Shown here: one piece after another, positions 51,101 through 58,362 of the stretch | How positions within the stretch are numbered: the first letter of the stretch is position 1 | How the letters are laid out: the number at the start of each line of letters is the position of its first letter | Origin: CAYWRO01 sp964460345 | GTDB taxonomy: Bacteria; Planctomycetota; Phycisphaerae; Phycisphaerales; UBA1924 | Length of the DNA stretch: 64,000 nucleotides | Reading direction: 5' to 3' | NCBI GenBank assembly: GCA_964460345.1 | Contig: CAYWRO010000010.1 | Span: 1-64,000, forward strand | Made by a program: the position numbers and the translations under genes | The notes under the pieces: generated by a model | The model's database searches: none | Seen by the model: the letters and a program-made list of their open reading frames with translations, nothing else | What the model was told of the DNA's origin: nothing

Positions 51101-53273
51101 CACGCGCCACCTTGAGCGGAAACACCCGGATCTCCCGCCCCTCGGCATCGAGCGCCTGGGTCTGGTTCAGTTCATCCACAATCGCCTGGATCTCCGGAAA
51201 CACGTCCGGATGCGCTGAGACGATGAGCGTGTTGGTCGCAGCATCTGCAGTGATCTCGACCGGCCTGGTGGCGCGAAGGTCCGCCGGCCGTTTCGCGTAG
51301 CGATCGCTCAGAATCGATTCGAGATTGACCGCATCGGTGGTCCGAAGTCGCAAAATCCGCATCGGCGGCCGCTCCGCCGTCGGCTGCGAATCAAGCGACT
51401 GGATCATCGGCGCAATCACCGCCATCTGCTGCGGCGTCGCACGGACGATCACCATGCCCAGTTCATCGACGGCCTGCACGGAGGGGTCGGCCGCAACCGT
51501 CCCGCCGCGACGCCCCTGCTCGGCCAGCAGCGGCCAGACGATCCGCTCCAGCCGCTCGGCCAGTTCTGTCGGCGTGACCTGCTCCGGCTCGAAGGGCCGG
51601 GTCTGCATCTCCACGCTCAGGGCTGAATCGACGCCGCGGAGCAAATCTGTGAAGCGCGCCAGCCCCGCACGCCCCCCGACCAGCGTGGCGACGCCGAGTT
51701 CCGCGTCGTACGCCGCGGTCACCGGCTCCTTCTTCGCGACGTCCTCCAGCGCGAAGAGTTCCTCAGCCCGCTTGACGGCGCCCTGTGGATCTTCACACTC
51801 CAGGCGAACCTGACGAACTTCACGCACGACCTGCGGTGTGGCATCCACCGCTTCGAGCAGTTCGCGCACAAGTTCGGTGTCCGCTTCCCGCCCGCTCAGA
51901 ACGACGCCGCGCCCGTCCGGCGAAACCGCAAAGCGAACGGCCGCTCGCTGCCGCGGGGACAGCAGTTGCCCGATAGCGGCAACCGCTTCGCGGGCCGGTA
52001 CATTCTCAATGGCGACGAGTTGGGCGCGGATCTCCCCATGCGCCTCTTCGGGCGCCGTTCCCGCGCGCGTGGAGTTCGGGTCCAGTTCCTTCAAAATCGT
52101 TTCGGCTTGCTGGATCTGCGCGGTCGAGCCGACGACCGCCAGCTTCGCTAGGGCGCCGGCCGGCGTGTTCAGCGGCACCAGCGTCGGCCGCTCGGGCGGT
52201 GGAACGTGAGCGAAAACGGCCGTGATGTTCTGCGCCGCCTGCGCGGCATGCACCTGGTCCAGAACAAACGTCACCAGTTCCCGCCCGGCTGTACCGCCTG
52301 CACCCTCCGGCAGATCCAGCAGGGCGATGAGCTGCTCTACCTGCCGCAGGCGTGCATCCGGACCGACGGCGATGATGGAGTTCATGCGCGGGTCCGCCTG
52401 CAGGTTCAGCCCCGCGACCTCGTTCTCCTGCACCGTCTTCATGTTGCCGTCTTTGTCGATGATCACCATCGACTTCTTCACGCTCACAAGCCCCTCGAGT
52501 GACTTGAGCACGGTGTCGGCTTTGGCGTGCCGAAGCATGAAGATCTGAAACTGTGCATCACTTGGGGGCTGCGCATCCATCTCGCCGAGGATGTCTCGCA
52601 GACGACGGCATTGCGCGGCCGTGTCGACGATCACCAGCATGTTCTGCTGCGGCAGTGCCGTGACCTGGCCAAACGGGCTCACCAATGGCTTGATCTGATC
52701 CGCCGTCGGGGCCGCGGCCGCGTTCTCCAGCGGAACCACGATGGTGACCACCTCCGCCGCCCCGGCCCCTTCGGGAACCCCATCGATTGCGACCCGCCCG
52801 ACCGAACGCATGTTTTCCAGCTTCGAAAGGAACAGGAACTTCTGCTCGCGCCGCAGTTGCACTCCGTGCATCAGCAGCATGCGATTGAGAATGTCCAGAG
52901 CCTCGTCGATCGTGTAGTCGCTGGCGCCGATGAAGGTGACCGGCGCCTTGGGCACCTCAGCCTCTCGAATCACCGGCAGCCCCGTCTGCCGCGCCATGAA
53001 GTCAAGCACCTGCTCGTATGGCGCATCCTTGAAGTTGAAACGGACGCGTACCTCCGGCTGCTCGACCGACTTCGCCGATGCGGGCTCGGCTTCGGTGCGC
53101 GGCTCCGGCTCACCTGCTTCCACCGGCGCGGCAGTGGACGATGGGGCCTCCGATGCGCGTGCATCTGGCGCAGCGCCCTCCTGCAGCACCGCCCCCAGCG
53201 AGACTGTGCTGCCCACGCATGTCAGAATCGCGGCAGCCAGCGACACCAGCCCGCACAGGTTCTCTTGGCGCAT
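42123..53273 (-). CDS. Giant secretin (GspD-like) with about 38 N-type modules
   Basis: Outer-membrane secretin of a T2SS/type IV pilus-like machine, about 3,716 residues. ATG 53273 follows AAGGAGG and gives a signal peptide (NLCGLVSLAAAILTCVGSTV). Then an Ala/Pro/Glu linker (32-74) and an N0/STN-like domain (75-150: FKDAPYEQVLDFMARQTGLP). Residues about 155-3412 are tandem secretin N modules averaging 86 residues. I count 38 copies of the motif (ITADxxTNSLIVSA, then LD), e.g. ITADAATNTLIVSA and VRADPATNSLIVDA, most preceded by a VxPLKHAxA-type strand/helix. The C-terminal secretin domain (3413-3646; DNA about 42330-43037) is canonical: PPQVMIEVLLAEVTLDE, VLSKPQIMVNNNETANIQVG and VPLLGDIPIAGEVFR. 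The N run 45321-45420 lies inside module 30 and may hide more. GspD and PilQ usually carry only a few modules and 650-750 residues. Confidence 0.93.
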   Translation of the reverse strand: MRQENLCGLVSLAAAILTCVGSTVSLGAVLQEGAAPDARASEAPSSTAAPVEAGEPEPRTEAEPASAKSVEQPEVRVRFNFKDAPYEQVLDFMARQTGLPVIREAEVPKAPVTFIGASDYTIDEALDILNRMLLMHGVQLRREQKFLFLSKLENMRSVGRVAIDGVPEGAGAAEVVTIVVPLENAAAAPTADQIKPLVSPFGQVTALPQQNMLVIVDTAAQCRRLRDILGEMDAQPPSDAQFQIFMLRHAKADTVLKSLEGLVSVKKSMVIIDKDGNMKTVQENEVAGLNLQADPRMNSIIAVGPDARLRQVEQLIALLDLPEGAGGTAGRELVTFVLDQVHAAQAAQNITAVFAHVPPPERPTLVPLNTPAGALAKLAVVGSTAQIQQAETILKELDPNSTRAGTAPEEAHGEIRAQLVAIENVPAREAVAAIGQLLSPRQRAAVRFAVSPDGRGVVLSGREADTELVRELLEAVDATPQVVREVRQVRLECEDPQGAVKRAEELFALEDVAKKEPVTAAYDAELGVATLVGGRAGLARFTDLLRGVDSALSVEMQTRPFEPEQVTPTELAERLERIVWPLLAEQGRRGGTVAADPSVQAVDELGMVIVRATPQQMAVIAPMIQSLDSQPTAERPPMRILRLRTTDAVNLESILSDRYAKRPADLRATRPVEITADAATNTLIVSAHPDVFPEIQAIVDELNQTQALDAEGREIRVFPLKVARAEELARVIDQMYPEPPVPVDARGRPRPDLKQPREIVVRADPATNSLIVDAPVQRLAGFEQLVAQLDQQQVPDDLEVRTYRIKRAQLDAAASTLRQLVASKALPGTTESGAQGAISITTEPVSRSLVVSGPRQIFEGVESVLAELDAPAARPATGLAMYPLKHARADSLQPLLQRLLIAQIEKEAIKQGLEPREAAGLLDIAADRTTNTLIVSAPEFAQEVAQQLISTLDLPAADVGRTVVRVVPLTYAEAAGAAAAVRQAIPSMDLAGPQGPGGVTVVATTGSNSILISGVEADVKKVEELLGSLDVAPPASARPDGVDVRTIRLEHAEAEAIAPLVETLLKKESIIDQLPPWERWRAAQANDGPQIRVAAAQRLNAVVVTGPVGVVEVAEQIVRELDTPADAGASTSGIRILTLKNANAADLAQSATALFAEAPGGGVPPVIRVDAASNSLIVRGSPTDIAAVEQLITSLDAATLSTRRDVRMIPVDRSRADAAMMAEALRRLLEQRQGTKVEVVPLNDLLRTEDVKEQGSNAGDAAPDSDGEQRTGWLPGHGFGPQTLPLVMATMALGAQDATDGEDASEPDVTIAIDPETNSLIVVGSPILTDRVASLAAELERQMPAEPSRVRIVELPAAADAWGITRVVDATIRQVGRSSATNPGGFTGPVSVQADPAGGALIVSANDTDFAVLRELIAAMARPAGANAATVKVYPLSNVTATRALRSVGDLISGSPRGRQAQRVLELTVDGPEGKATGTIEPGTVQITADPSDTALIVVAPPKTFEILDRFIGLLDQSPVGERVAIRQFELENAEAAVAAGTLQRAFDAARQDPSMRALPRATFVGDTRTNMLLVTGTSEQLGEVERLLAALDAAMRDEETAVEIIPLQVARPSSVQRMVEAVIVGRDPARRDKVQIAADDSSNLFVIRAPTEEMEEVKRIVAQADRAETTGLPVRSVKLERADAGQVATALQQFFAARAAASSTGGRRNEPARVAIVGDRRTSTLVVAASDEDFAQVQSLLETFDAPSPSRDLQFKIIPLKHARVAEIQTAVANMVDEVRYPPYFWVGGRNNAPPDTMIVEFDERSNSVVVMGQGESFDTVERIVAALDQPAAPGAELVVRAVRLEHADPAIVANALIQATATPGWTWWRGTDPGAIQAEPDRRAKTVVLIGREDRLAQAEGYARQLDEAAARPRQRIETLTLNFAAADGVARSLDRFFAERARAAGPGGQADTPSFIGSPDGRVLIVSAADDELAQIRELVGQMDMPEEAEGRTRQIFTLRNADAAEIARTLREQFPTSRTARVDAVIVTPQPTINAVVVSAPDELFEKVSLLVSQLDAPPSTEDVRIVTVALDAARAEETARALQSALPAGVKITITPVRRTNSLILTGSQEAVDLVMEQIGNLDEQPTRSPVEFRRLTLEHAVAYDVALTLRQLLREMPIESGESRPAISSPRNENSLLVQGTAQQLNQIEAMVEQLDLPRAETQTTEFVPLRFADAEQTARALEVFYGPYASIPTTPEAERVAIIGVPVSNSLVISADEKEWPGIRALIEKLDSEEYDTSRQLEIIALKYADATSLARALNEAFAAPLRAEIERERARNRGNRGRNGDSGSGPDVPTVLIDADDTVTVTAESLTNSLIVSSGREDLARIRAVVEKVDVPDFAELPEARVISIERGVPTQIAASLREMYADLESTRGSGPRAVVIVGDDRSGTLIVRAEESEFAKISALAQTLQQEADKSLARVRVLRLENVPAAYVATTLQTTFAPAAAQRGEPLAIAVDRLNNSLVISSSETLYREIGQVAAELEGVAGLPEPGAEGDQGRSMPAPGVFIIDIENNSPDEVKALLEQMGVNRPTPGDRMGIVSEPVTIVPLRSRRALAIVGSVRDAETLTSXXXXXXXXXXXXXXXXXXXXXXXXXXXXXXXXXXTRENVAALREVTRLLDKLPVGDAVTIRFFPLQHASATRIAGVVRDLFNQGEAIRRMPGSAIAALPTTQVGQALIGEIAVSVDERTNALVIAGREEAVALVEIIVGELDSDQTANWIEPVVIPLKHADASRLSRKLNEILISGVEQTPEAEALRRQVARIRIAQAQPEGQPAGNAPRVESDIFASLTSLTILPEENLNAILVIGSTANATAVRELVKMLDVPAAAAANTVRVYPLKFAAADRVAGMLEQIFRQQVASGAIRQEDDLILIADQRTNSLVISTSPSSFAVVEALLQRFDGEAMDPLVGIHVVPVPNADVTRLAPKIEQLMRERLESARRAGGVPSPSDTFSVEPEPATSSLIIAASDENLKIVEELITLLAAGAEQAGTSQLVDVIPAAGMRASELVTAIQGLYVEREVARRGADAVSVTADARLNAVIVRGNQADITAIRTLIGQLAEAPVTAVTEIKRIELVRANAADVVVLLQNVLAGRPIAGGGSIGGRQAQILRFIRNQQAMHLRDGEGIAEPTEAEINGALQEQVTLTAELRTNAVVAVAPAPLMRLIETIIADLDQTSAGARKVEIFNLKNADARAMADVLRDLFNLSQQGETLVLVPGRTEQRDNETDLTPSQLFPIPDERQALAITIDGRTNSILVSGTEEYLKEVRDVITELDSVEANEREQVVYQLRNASATEVAATLRGYFEGEAQTFRQILGSPERSGSLIRLLEREVTVQGDEASQRLIVGVSPRYRDAIDKIVAELDSTPPQVMIEVLLAEVTLDESFDWGVDFEVGPLGRLDVTGGFLTAGAGITTALGVPNVSVSTADFSFMVRALEAQGRLEVLSKPQIMVNNNETANIQVGENIAIIESVSTFENRTQANVTREDVGILLNVTPSINTDGYVRMSIQPQISNVSTRTTDISEDFQAPIISKREIDTNVTVKDGETIVIGGLIQSTLEKRDTKVPLLGDIPIAGEVFRSHQYNNLKTELLVILTPRVIRSASPEGTDRLRRIRERSIEELSVPDEVKASIIGEVTNGTDEPGPVPGPTPADEAIWIGPYQPGREPEDMPR

Positions 53274-53359
53274 CCGTTCTTGCCTCCTTACCAGAACCAA
53301 GACGCGGCCATCCTGGCCGCCCCGCCCCACCCCGCCTCTCTCCTGAACCTCCCGAACGC

Positions 53360-53373
53360 GGTCCGATCGGACC
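53360..53373. promoter_or_regulatory. Palindrome in the leader of the giant secretin gene
   Basis: Perfect 14-bp palindrome GGTCCGATCGGACC flanked by CTCCCG and CGGGAG. It lies in the 126-bp space between the PilO-like stop and the secretin start. It is the only sizeable intercistronic gap in the core operon. It could be an operator, an attenuator or an mRNA-processing hairpin. Confidence 0.4.
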
Positions 53374-53399
53374 CGGGAGATACCCCAGTTCCGCAGAGT

Positions 53400-54392
53400 C
53401 TACTGCGAAACGGGCACCCTGTCAGCAAGGGTGCGACCAAGCGCCACTTCAAAGACGGTGCCGCCGATGCGCATCAGCGCCGCATCACCCGCTCGCGTCC
53501 CCTCAAACCGGGCGTCCAGAATCGTTTCGCCCGAGCGAATCGTCCGCCGCTCTCCCGACCCAATGCGCTGCAACCACAGTTCCAGCCCCTCCCGGCCCTG
53601 CACCAGCGCCGTGATGCGCCACTGGTCGTAGGCCGGTCCGACCGGCTGTGAATCGGCCGGCTTGGGGGGTGTGGGCTTCGGCTCAGGGGTCGCAACAACT
53701 GGCGCGGGCGGATCCGTGAACAGGTTGCCGCGGCTCAGCCGTGCCAGGCGCGTCTGCTCAGCATCATCAAGCCCAACCCAGACGAACGCCGGGTCGGCTT
53801 CACCCTGCTCGGTCGCGTCGGGTCCTCGACCCGGTACAAATACAGTCGTGACAACGACTTCCATCTCGAAAGCGGTTCGTTCCTTTCCGACGGGCTTGAT
53901 CGCGACCTGTTCCAGCCGGTGCGCCCACGGCTGGGATGCAACGGTCGCGACCGCCGCCAGCACCTGCTCGTAGGTGCCCCGCCCCTGTGCCGTCGCCGTA
54001 ACAGTCGCAAAGCTCGTCAGTTCAGCGCCCTTGACGCTGGCGAACTCCTGCGCCTTGGTCGCGGGGTGCCGTACACCGGTGGCGCTACGGGCCACGACCA
54101 CTGGTTCGACAACCCCGCAGACGGACAGAATCTGGTTCAGCCCCGCCCGAAGGCGGGCATCGACGACTTCCGGGTTCGGGCCGAGCGTCGACTTGATCAG
54201 GCTCTGCTCTCGCTGCCGCAGCGTCGACTCTGCCTCAGCGGTCACCCTGTAACCGCTCGCGGCGGCCTCCAGCTCCTCGACCGACTCGCGCAGAGCGCCC
54301 CGCTGGCGAGTGAAGTCCCGGACCTGCCAACCCATAACGCCTACGGCCAGGGCCGCCGCGCCAATCCCGCCCGCGAGACGCGTCCACTTCAT
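53400..54392 (-). CDS. PilO/GspM-like assembly-platform protein with C-terminal GspC/PilP-like region
   Basis: 330 residues from ATG 54392, which overlaps the previous stop (ATGA). A single N-terminal membrane helix (7-22) is followed by a periplasmic coiled coil and a ferredoxin-like PilO/GspM fold (FATVTATAQGRGTYEQVLAAVATVA then a VEIxxxVTT-type strand). The tail after a Pro-rich linker (ATPEPKPTPPKPADSQP) resembles the beta domain of GspC/PilP, which contacts secretin N0: WRITALVQGREGLELWLQ, SGETILDARFEGTRAG, VFEVALGRTLADRV. It would bridge inner-membrane platform and secretin. Assignment rests on order and architecture more than on identity. Confidence 0.7.
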   Translation of the reverse strand: MKWTRLAGGIGAAALAVGVMGWQVRDFTRQRGALRESVEELEAAASGYRVTAEAESTLRQREQSLIKSTLGPNPEVVDARLRAGLNQILSVCGVVEPVVVARSATGVRHPATKAQEFASVKGAELTSFATVTATAQGRGTYEQVLAAVATVASQPWAHRLEQVAIKPVGKERTAFEMEVVVTTVFVPGRGPDATEQGEADPAFVWVGLDDAEQTRLARLSRGNLFTDPPAPVVATPEPKPTPPKPADSQPVGPAYDQWRITALVQGREGLELWLQRIGSGERRTIRSGETILDARFEGTRAGDAALMRIGGTVFEVALGRTLADRVPVSQ

Positions 54393-55987
54393 CGGATGGC
54401 GTCCTCCTCGGCCCCGAACTCGATCACCGTCGGCCGTGAACGCTTCGGTACTGCGATGCTCGTCTCCAACGTCCAATCGAAACGATCGGGAACGTCTGCA
54501 CCTCTTGTGGCAAGCACATACGTTGAATCGGAGACCAGCGACTCCCGAACCCGATCGGCCGTCGTCCGCTCACGCGTGCTTCCGGCGATCCTGATCGACC
54601 CTCTCGGGGCCGTCGTCCATTTGCCCTCGGTGTACCAGAACCGTCCGCGCTTCTCCGGGCGCTGATAGACGACGTTCGCCTCCCACTCTGCGCTCAACGA
54701 GCTCAGTCGCATCTCACCGCGCGGCACCACCTCGTAGAGGTGGTCCATGTGCGCCAGCCAATCCGGTGAGGCCTGCACCCATTGTTCCGCGAAGTCGACG
54801 TGCGCCCGCCTTCGCATGAACTCCGTGTAGGCGGTGCGCGCCTTTCTCTCCGCCTCGACAGCCTGCTGGCGCTGAAACTCCAGATCCCGCAGCGTCATGG
54901 CCCGGTAGGTCAGGAACCCGCCAAACACGGCGATCAAACCCATTACCGCAACCAGCATCTGCCGACGCATCTTCTCGCGGCGATCGGGCGCCTGCCGCGG
55001 ATGCAGGAAGTCGATGCCTCCGTCCGGGTTCATGACGCGTTCGGCAAGGAGCCCGGCCAGCGGGGCAAATGCGGCCCGCTCGGCGCTGGTCATCGTCTCC
55101 GGTGCTTCGACGAACTCCGGGAGGGCAGCGGCCGCCGCCTGCATCTGCAGCGCCTGCTCGCACCTCGCCGCAACCCGCTGCGCAAGCTCATCATCCCCCA
55201 CGACCGTGATTGCTTCGATTTCAGACGATTCGTGCGTGACGCGGTAGCTCATCCACGTCCGGCGGGCCTCGACGGCGACCTGCTCGGCGAAGGCATCAAC
55301 GTCGCCTTCGGCCTGAGCCCGGTCCAGATCGGTCGCCCGAGCGAACACGAGACGCCCGCCCTCGATCACCACGAACTCACAGGAGCCGTAGGAGAGCGAG
55401 ACACCCAACGTAGCGCCATTGCGACGCTGGGCGGCCGGCGCAACAAGCGCCACAGTGCCCATTGACCCCAGCGCCACGCGATGAAGGCGCATCCCGGCAG
55501 CCCGCGCCACCTCGCGACGCCATGACAAACGATCTTCGGACAGCGCCGCCGCCAACACCTCGAGCCGCTCGGCCATCGCCCCACCGCCTGCGGCCTTGGC
55601 CGGAACCGCCACCCCGCTGGCCAGGGGAGCAAAATCGATCGCGGCGCCCTCGCCCGAGACCGTCATCTGGCGGGCCATCTGCAACCGCACCATGTCCGGC
55701 AGATCGGCCGGTGTGGTCGCCGCGGGGAACGCCAGGCGCTTCAGGACGACCTCGCCTCGCCCGACGGTGAAGACGACCCCGCGCCGTGCATCACCGGCCA
55801 GGTCGGCCTCTTTCAGCCGCTCACGAATCCAGTTACCAAGGGTGGTGGCGTCGCCCGTGTCCACGCGGCCGGGGATCTGCTCACACAGCCAAGATCGAAT
55901 CCGCACCCGCCCGCCACTCACCGTCGCCGCCACCGCCAGCAGGCGTCCATGTTCAACCGCAATCGTCAGGTGAGCCGCTTTCCCCAT
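54389..55987 (-). CDS. PilM-PilN/GspL-like assembly-platform protein
   Basis: 532 residues combining an actin-like cytoplasmic domain (about 1-320: LTIAVEHGRLLAVAATVSGG, LGVSLSYGSCEFVVIEGGRLVFAR, AITVVGDDELAQRVAARCEQ), a junction IDFLHPR, one transmembrane helix (345-363) and a periplasmic coiled coil plus alpha/beta region. This is the PilM+PilN arrangement, equal to GspL, which links the secretion ATPase to the pseudopilus platform. Neighbours on both sides are T2SS genes with overlapping or 9-bp spacing. No GspE gene lies in the window, so its ATPase partner must be elsewhere. Confidence 0.8.
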   Translation of the reverse strand: MGKAAHLTIAVEHGRLLAVAATVSGGRVRIRSWLCEQIPGRVDTGDATTLGNWIRERLKEADLAGDARRGVVFTVGRGEVVLKRLAFPAATTPADLPDMVRLQMARQMTVSGEGAAIDFAPLASGVAVPAKAAGGGAMAERLEVLAAALSEDRLSWRREVARAAGMRLHRVALGSMGTVALVAPAAQRRNGATLGVSLSYGSCEFVVIEGGRLVFARATDLDRAQAEGDVDAFAEQVAVEARRTWMSYRVTHESSEIEAITVVGDDELAQRVAARCEQALQMQAAAAALPEFVEAPETMTSAERAAFAPLAGLLAERVMNPDGGIDFLHPRQAPDRREKMRRQMLVAVMGLIAVFGGFLTYRAMTLRDLEFQRQQAVEAERKARTAYTEFMRRRAHVDFAEQWVQASPDWLAHMDHLYEVVPRGEMRLSSLSAEWEANVVYQRPEKRGRFWYTEGKWTTAPRGSIRIAGSTRERTTADRVRESLVSDSTYVLATRGADVPDRFDWTLETSIAVPKRSRPTVIEFGAEEDAIR

Positions 55988-55996
55988 TTGCCAATC

Positions 55997-57577
55997 CTAC
56001 CGGCTCCTCCAACGCCCGATGCGACCCCTCCCCTGCTTCCCCTCGGTTGAGCCTGGCCCGTTTGCCCCCTCATCGGGTGGCGCCGGCGAACGGCTCGCGC
56101 CAGCCTCTTCCAACCCAGCCCCCTCCAAACCATTGAGGCGCAAGCCACTATCGAGGTTGAGACCGTTCGGCGAGAGACCATTCGCCCCTTCGGGGGCCTC
56201 ATCGGTTCTTGAGGCGTCGGAACCGGAATCTAGCAGTCCGTCCTCGGCCTCCGAAGACAGATTTGCAGCCAGAGACCGGGGGGCCTCCTCATCGGCCAGT
56301 CTCGCCAGAGCGGCGGCGGACTCCAGCAAGGTCACATCGCGCAGGTACGCCACCCTGGCTCGCTCGCCCGCCACATCGATCACGGCCTCCAGCGAGGCCC
56401 GATTCCGCAGGGGCGCTGCCTCGCCGAGGGCGCCCTCGGTGCTTGCGTCCTCAATCCCTGCCTCCACGATGATGCGCCACTGGAGCGTGCGCGTTGTCAC
56501 GTGGGCCGCCGCCTCACGAAAGGCCTCTTCTGTTAGAATTCCGTCCGTCAGCAGCCACGCCGCACTGAGGCGCGACTCTTCATCCAGCGACTCGCGGCGC
56601 TCGACGATTGCTGCCGCGGCGATCTCATCCACACCCGGAATGCAGCGGAGAACCGCCTCAGGGGCTCGCATGATGTCCACTCGCCCGAACCGATAGCCGG
56701 CGTCCTCGATTGTGAAGGTGTCCATCGCCTCGGCGAGCGCCTCCGGCGACAGACCGGCCTGCTGCACGCGCTGGATGAACTCAGCCATCGTGGCGGGTGG
56801 TTGCGGGCGGGGCGCGGCACTTCCTGACGAATCGGCGCTGCTTGCGGGGGCCGCTGCATCCGCCTCCTCCTCGGGAGGCGGCGGTTGCACCGCGTCGAGC
56901 ACAGCCGGCGAAAACCGGCGTTCGAGCGACCGCCGCAGTGCTTCGTCCCATTCCCCCCGAACGCTGACGCACGCTTCACCCGCGTGGCGGTTCCCCTCAG
57001 GTCCGACGCCTGCCTGCACCAGCGGGTCCGCGCTGAAAACTGTGACCAGGTCACGCAGGGCTGGCGTTTGAACATCGCCCGACCCGGTCTCACTTCCGGC
57101 CTCGTTCGGCAAGAGATCTGCTGCGCTGAGCGCCTCGGCGATGCTCCCGAACAGCGCCTCCTCGCGGGCCGCCGTGATTCGCGTGGCACCTTCCTCTCCG
57201 ACCGCTCCAAGGCCCGCCAGCATTGCCTCGGTCGCGCTGTTCATGTCCAGCAGCGCCGCCTCAGATCGGGCCGTTCGCCCCCCGATCAGGCGCAGCCGCA
57301 CCACACCGCGCTCCCCACCATCCGTCTCGTAGACGGTCCACTCCCGTGTGAGTTCCGGCTCGCCGCCGCGGAGGAGGGCCTCACGCTGCGTCTCGAGTTC
57401 TGTCATCACCCCAAGGACGCCCGACCAGGCCAGGGCGCGCGACTGCGCTCGGGCCCCTGAGGCCGCGAGCCCCAGCCGCTGCACCGCCGTCATCTGCACG
57501 ACCGCGCCTGCCGTCATCGCCGCGATCACAACGACGACGAACGTCGCCAGCAGAATGACGCCGCGTCGCCCTCTCAC
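55997..57577 (-). CDS. GspK-like minor pseudopilin
   Basis: 526 residues. The N-terminus MRGRRGVILLATFVVVVIAA has a prepilin cleavage site after G6 and a hydrophobic helix without Glu at +5, as is normal for GspK. The body contains the GspK helix-hairpin-helix-like segments LLDMNSATEAMLAGLGAVGEEGATRI and VLRCIPGVDEIAAAAIVERR. GspK caps the pseudopilus tip with GspI and GspJ. Longer than usual (about 330) through Glu/Ala/Pro-rich insertions and a Ser/Gly/Glu-rich tail. Four-bp overlap with the gspJ-like stop. Confidence 0.85.
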   Translation of the reverse strand: MRGRRGVILLATFVVVVIAAMTAGAVVQMTAVQRLGLAASGARAQSRALAWSGVLGVMTELETQREALLRGGEPELTREWTVYETDGGERGVVRLRLIGGRTARSEAALLDMNSATEAMLAGLGAVGEEGATRITAAREEALFGSIAEALSAADLLPNEAGSETGSGDVQTPALRDLVTVFSADPLVQAGVGPEGNRHAGEACVSVRGEWDEALRRSLERRFSPAVLDAVQPPPPEEEADAAAPASSADSSGSAAPRPQPPATMAEFIQRVQQAGLSPEALAEAMDTFTIEDAGYRFGRVDIMRAPEAVLRCIPGVDEIAAAAIVERRESLDEESRLSAAWLLTDGILTEEAFREAAAHVTTRTLQWRIIVEAGIEDASTEGALGEAAPLRNRASLEAVIDVAGERARVAYLRDVTLLESAAALARLADEEAPRSLAANLSSEAEDGLLDSGSDASRTDEAPEGANGLSPNGLNLDSGLRLNGLEGAGLEEAGASRSPAPPDEGANGPGSTEGKQGRGRIGRWRSR

Positions 57578-58362
57578 CAGGCCCCCCCTTCCGCTCCCGC
57601 CTCGCCGGCGTCCGGCACGACGATGATGCGCAGCCGGTCCGGCGTTGGAAGGTTCTCCTCTTCGCCCTCGTCGCCCTCCTTCTCCAGGCCTTCCTCCTCC
57701 TCCGGCTCACTCAGATTCTCAAGATGCGAGATCTCGTCGCGTTCATTTTCCTCATCGCTACGAACCAACGACTCCGCCCCTTCGGTCGACGCAAAACCTT
57801 TGTCCGCAACACCGGCTCGCACCGGTGCGAACCACACGCCGATCTCGATCGCTGCCGGCAGCCGTCCGGCGGTGTTGCTATCAAACCGCGTGAGCCACTC
57901 CTGCCCGTCGTAGTACCGGAACCGGACGCGTTCGACTCCTTCCAGAATCACTTCGCGGCCGCCACCTTGCTCATCCGCGAAGAGCACGCTCGCTCTCGCC
58001 GCCGTGACGACACCGCGCGTTGAATCGAACCGGTACTCCGTCGAGCGCAGGTCGTCGAGTTCCATCCGCCCGCGGGCTCGCTGCATCCCGAGCATCACCG
58101 ACCGCGACAGAACACGCAGCGACGTCGCATCGCCCCGTACGCCGGCGCCGCGCCGTGCATCACCCGCCAGAGATGTGAAGACGTCCCCCTCGATCGCCTC
58201 CATCATCGCATCGGCCGCAACCAGCCGCCGCGAGTGTGCCAGCAGAACACTGCGCCGCTCGGCAAGTTCGAAGACGAACCCGACGACGCTGCCGCCCAGC
58301 AGGACGATCAACCCGATCGCCAGCAGCACTTCCAGCAGCGAGAAGGCGCGTCTGGTCCTCAT
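57574..58362 (-). CDS. GspJ-like minor pseudopilin
   Basis: 262 residues from ATG 58362 (ATGA overlap with the gspI-like gene). The class III signal RTRRA then FSLLEVLLAIGLIVLLGGSV has cleavage predicted after A6 and Glu at +5. The body has a VRFRYYDGQEWLTRFDS-type GspJ segment and IEIGVWF. The acidic C-terminal stretch (SEPEEEEGLEKEGDEGEEE) is unusual. Ala rather than Gly precedes the cleavage site. Confidence 0.8.
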   Translation of the reverse strand: MRTRRAFSLLEVLLAIGLIVLLGGSVVGFVFELAERRSVLLAHSRRLVAADAMMEAIEGDVFTSLAGDARRGAGVRGDATSLRVLSRSVMLGMQRARGRMELDDLRSTEYRFDSTRGVVTAARASVLFADEQGGGREVILEGVERVRFRYYDGQEWLTRFDSNTAGRLPAAIEIGVWFAPVRAGVADKGFASTEGAESLVRSDEENERDEISHLENLSEPEEEEGLEKEGDEGEEENLPTPDRLRIIVVPDAGEAGAEGGAW

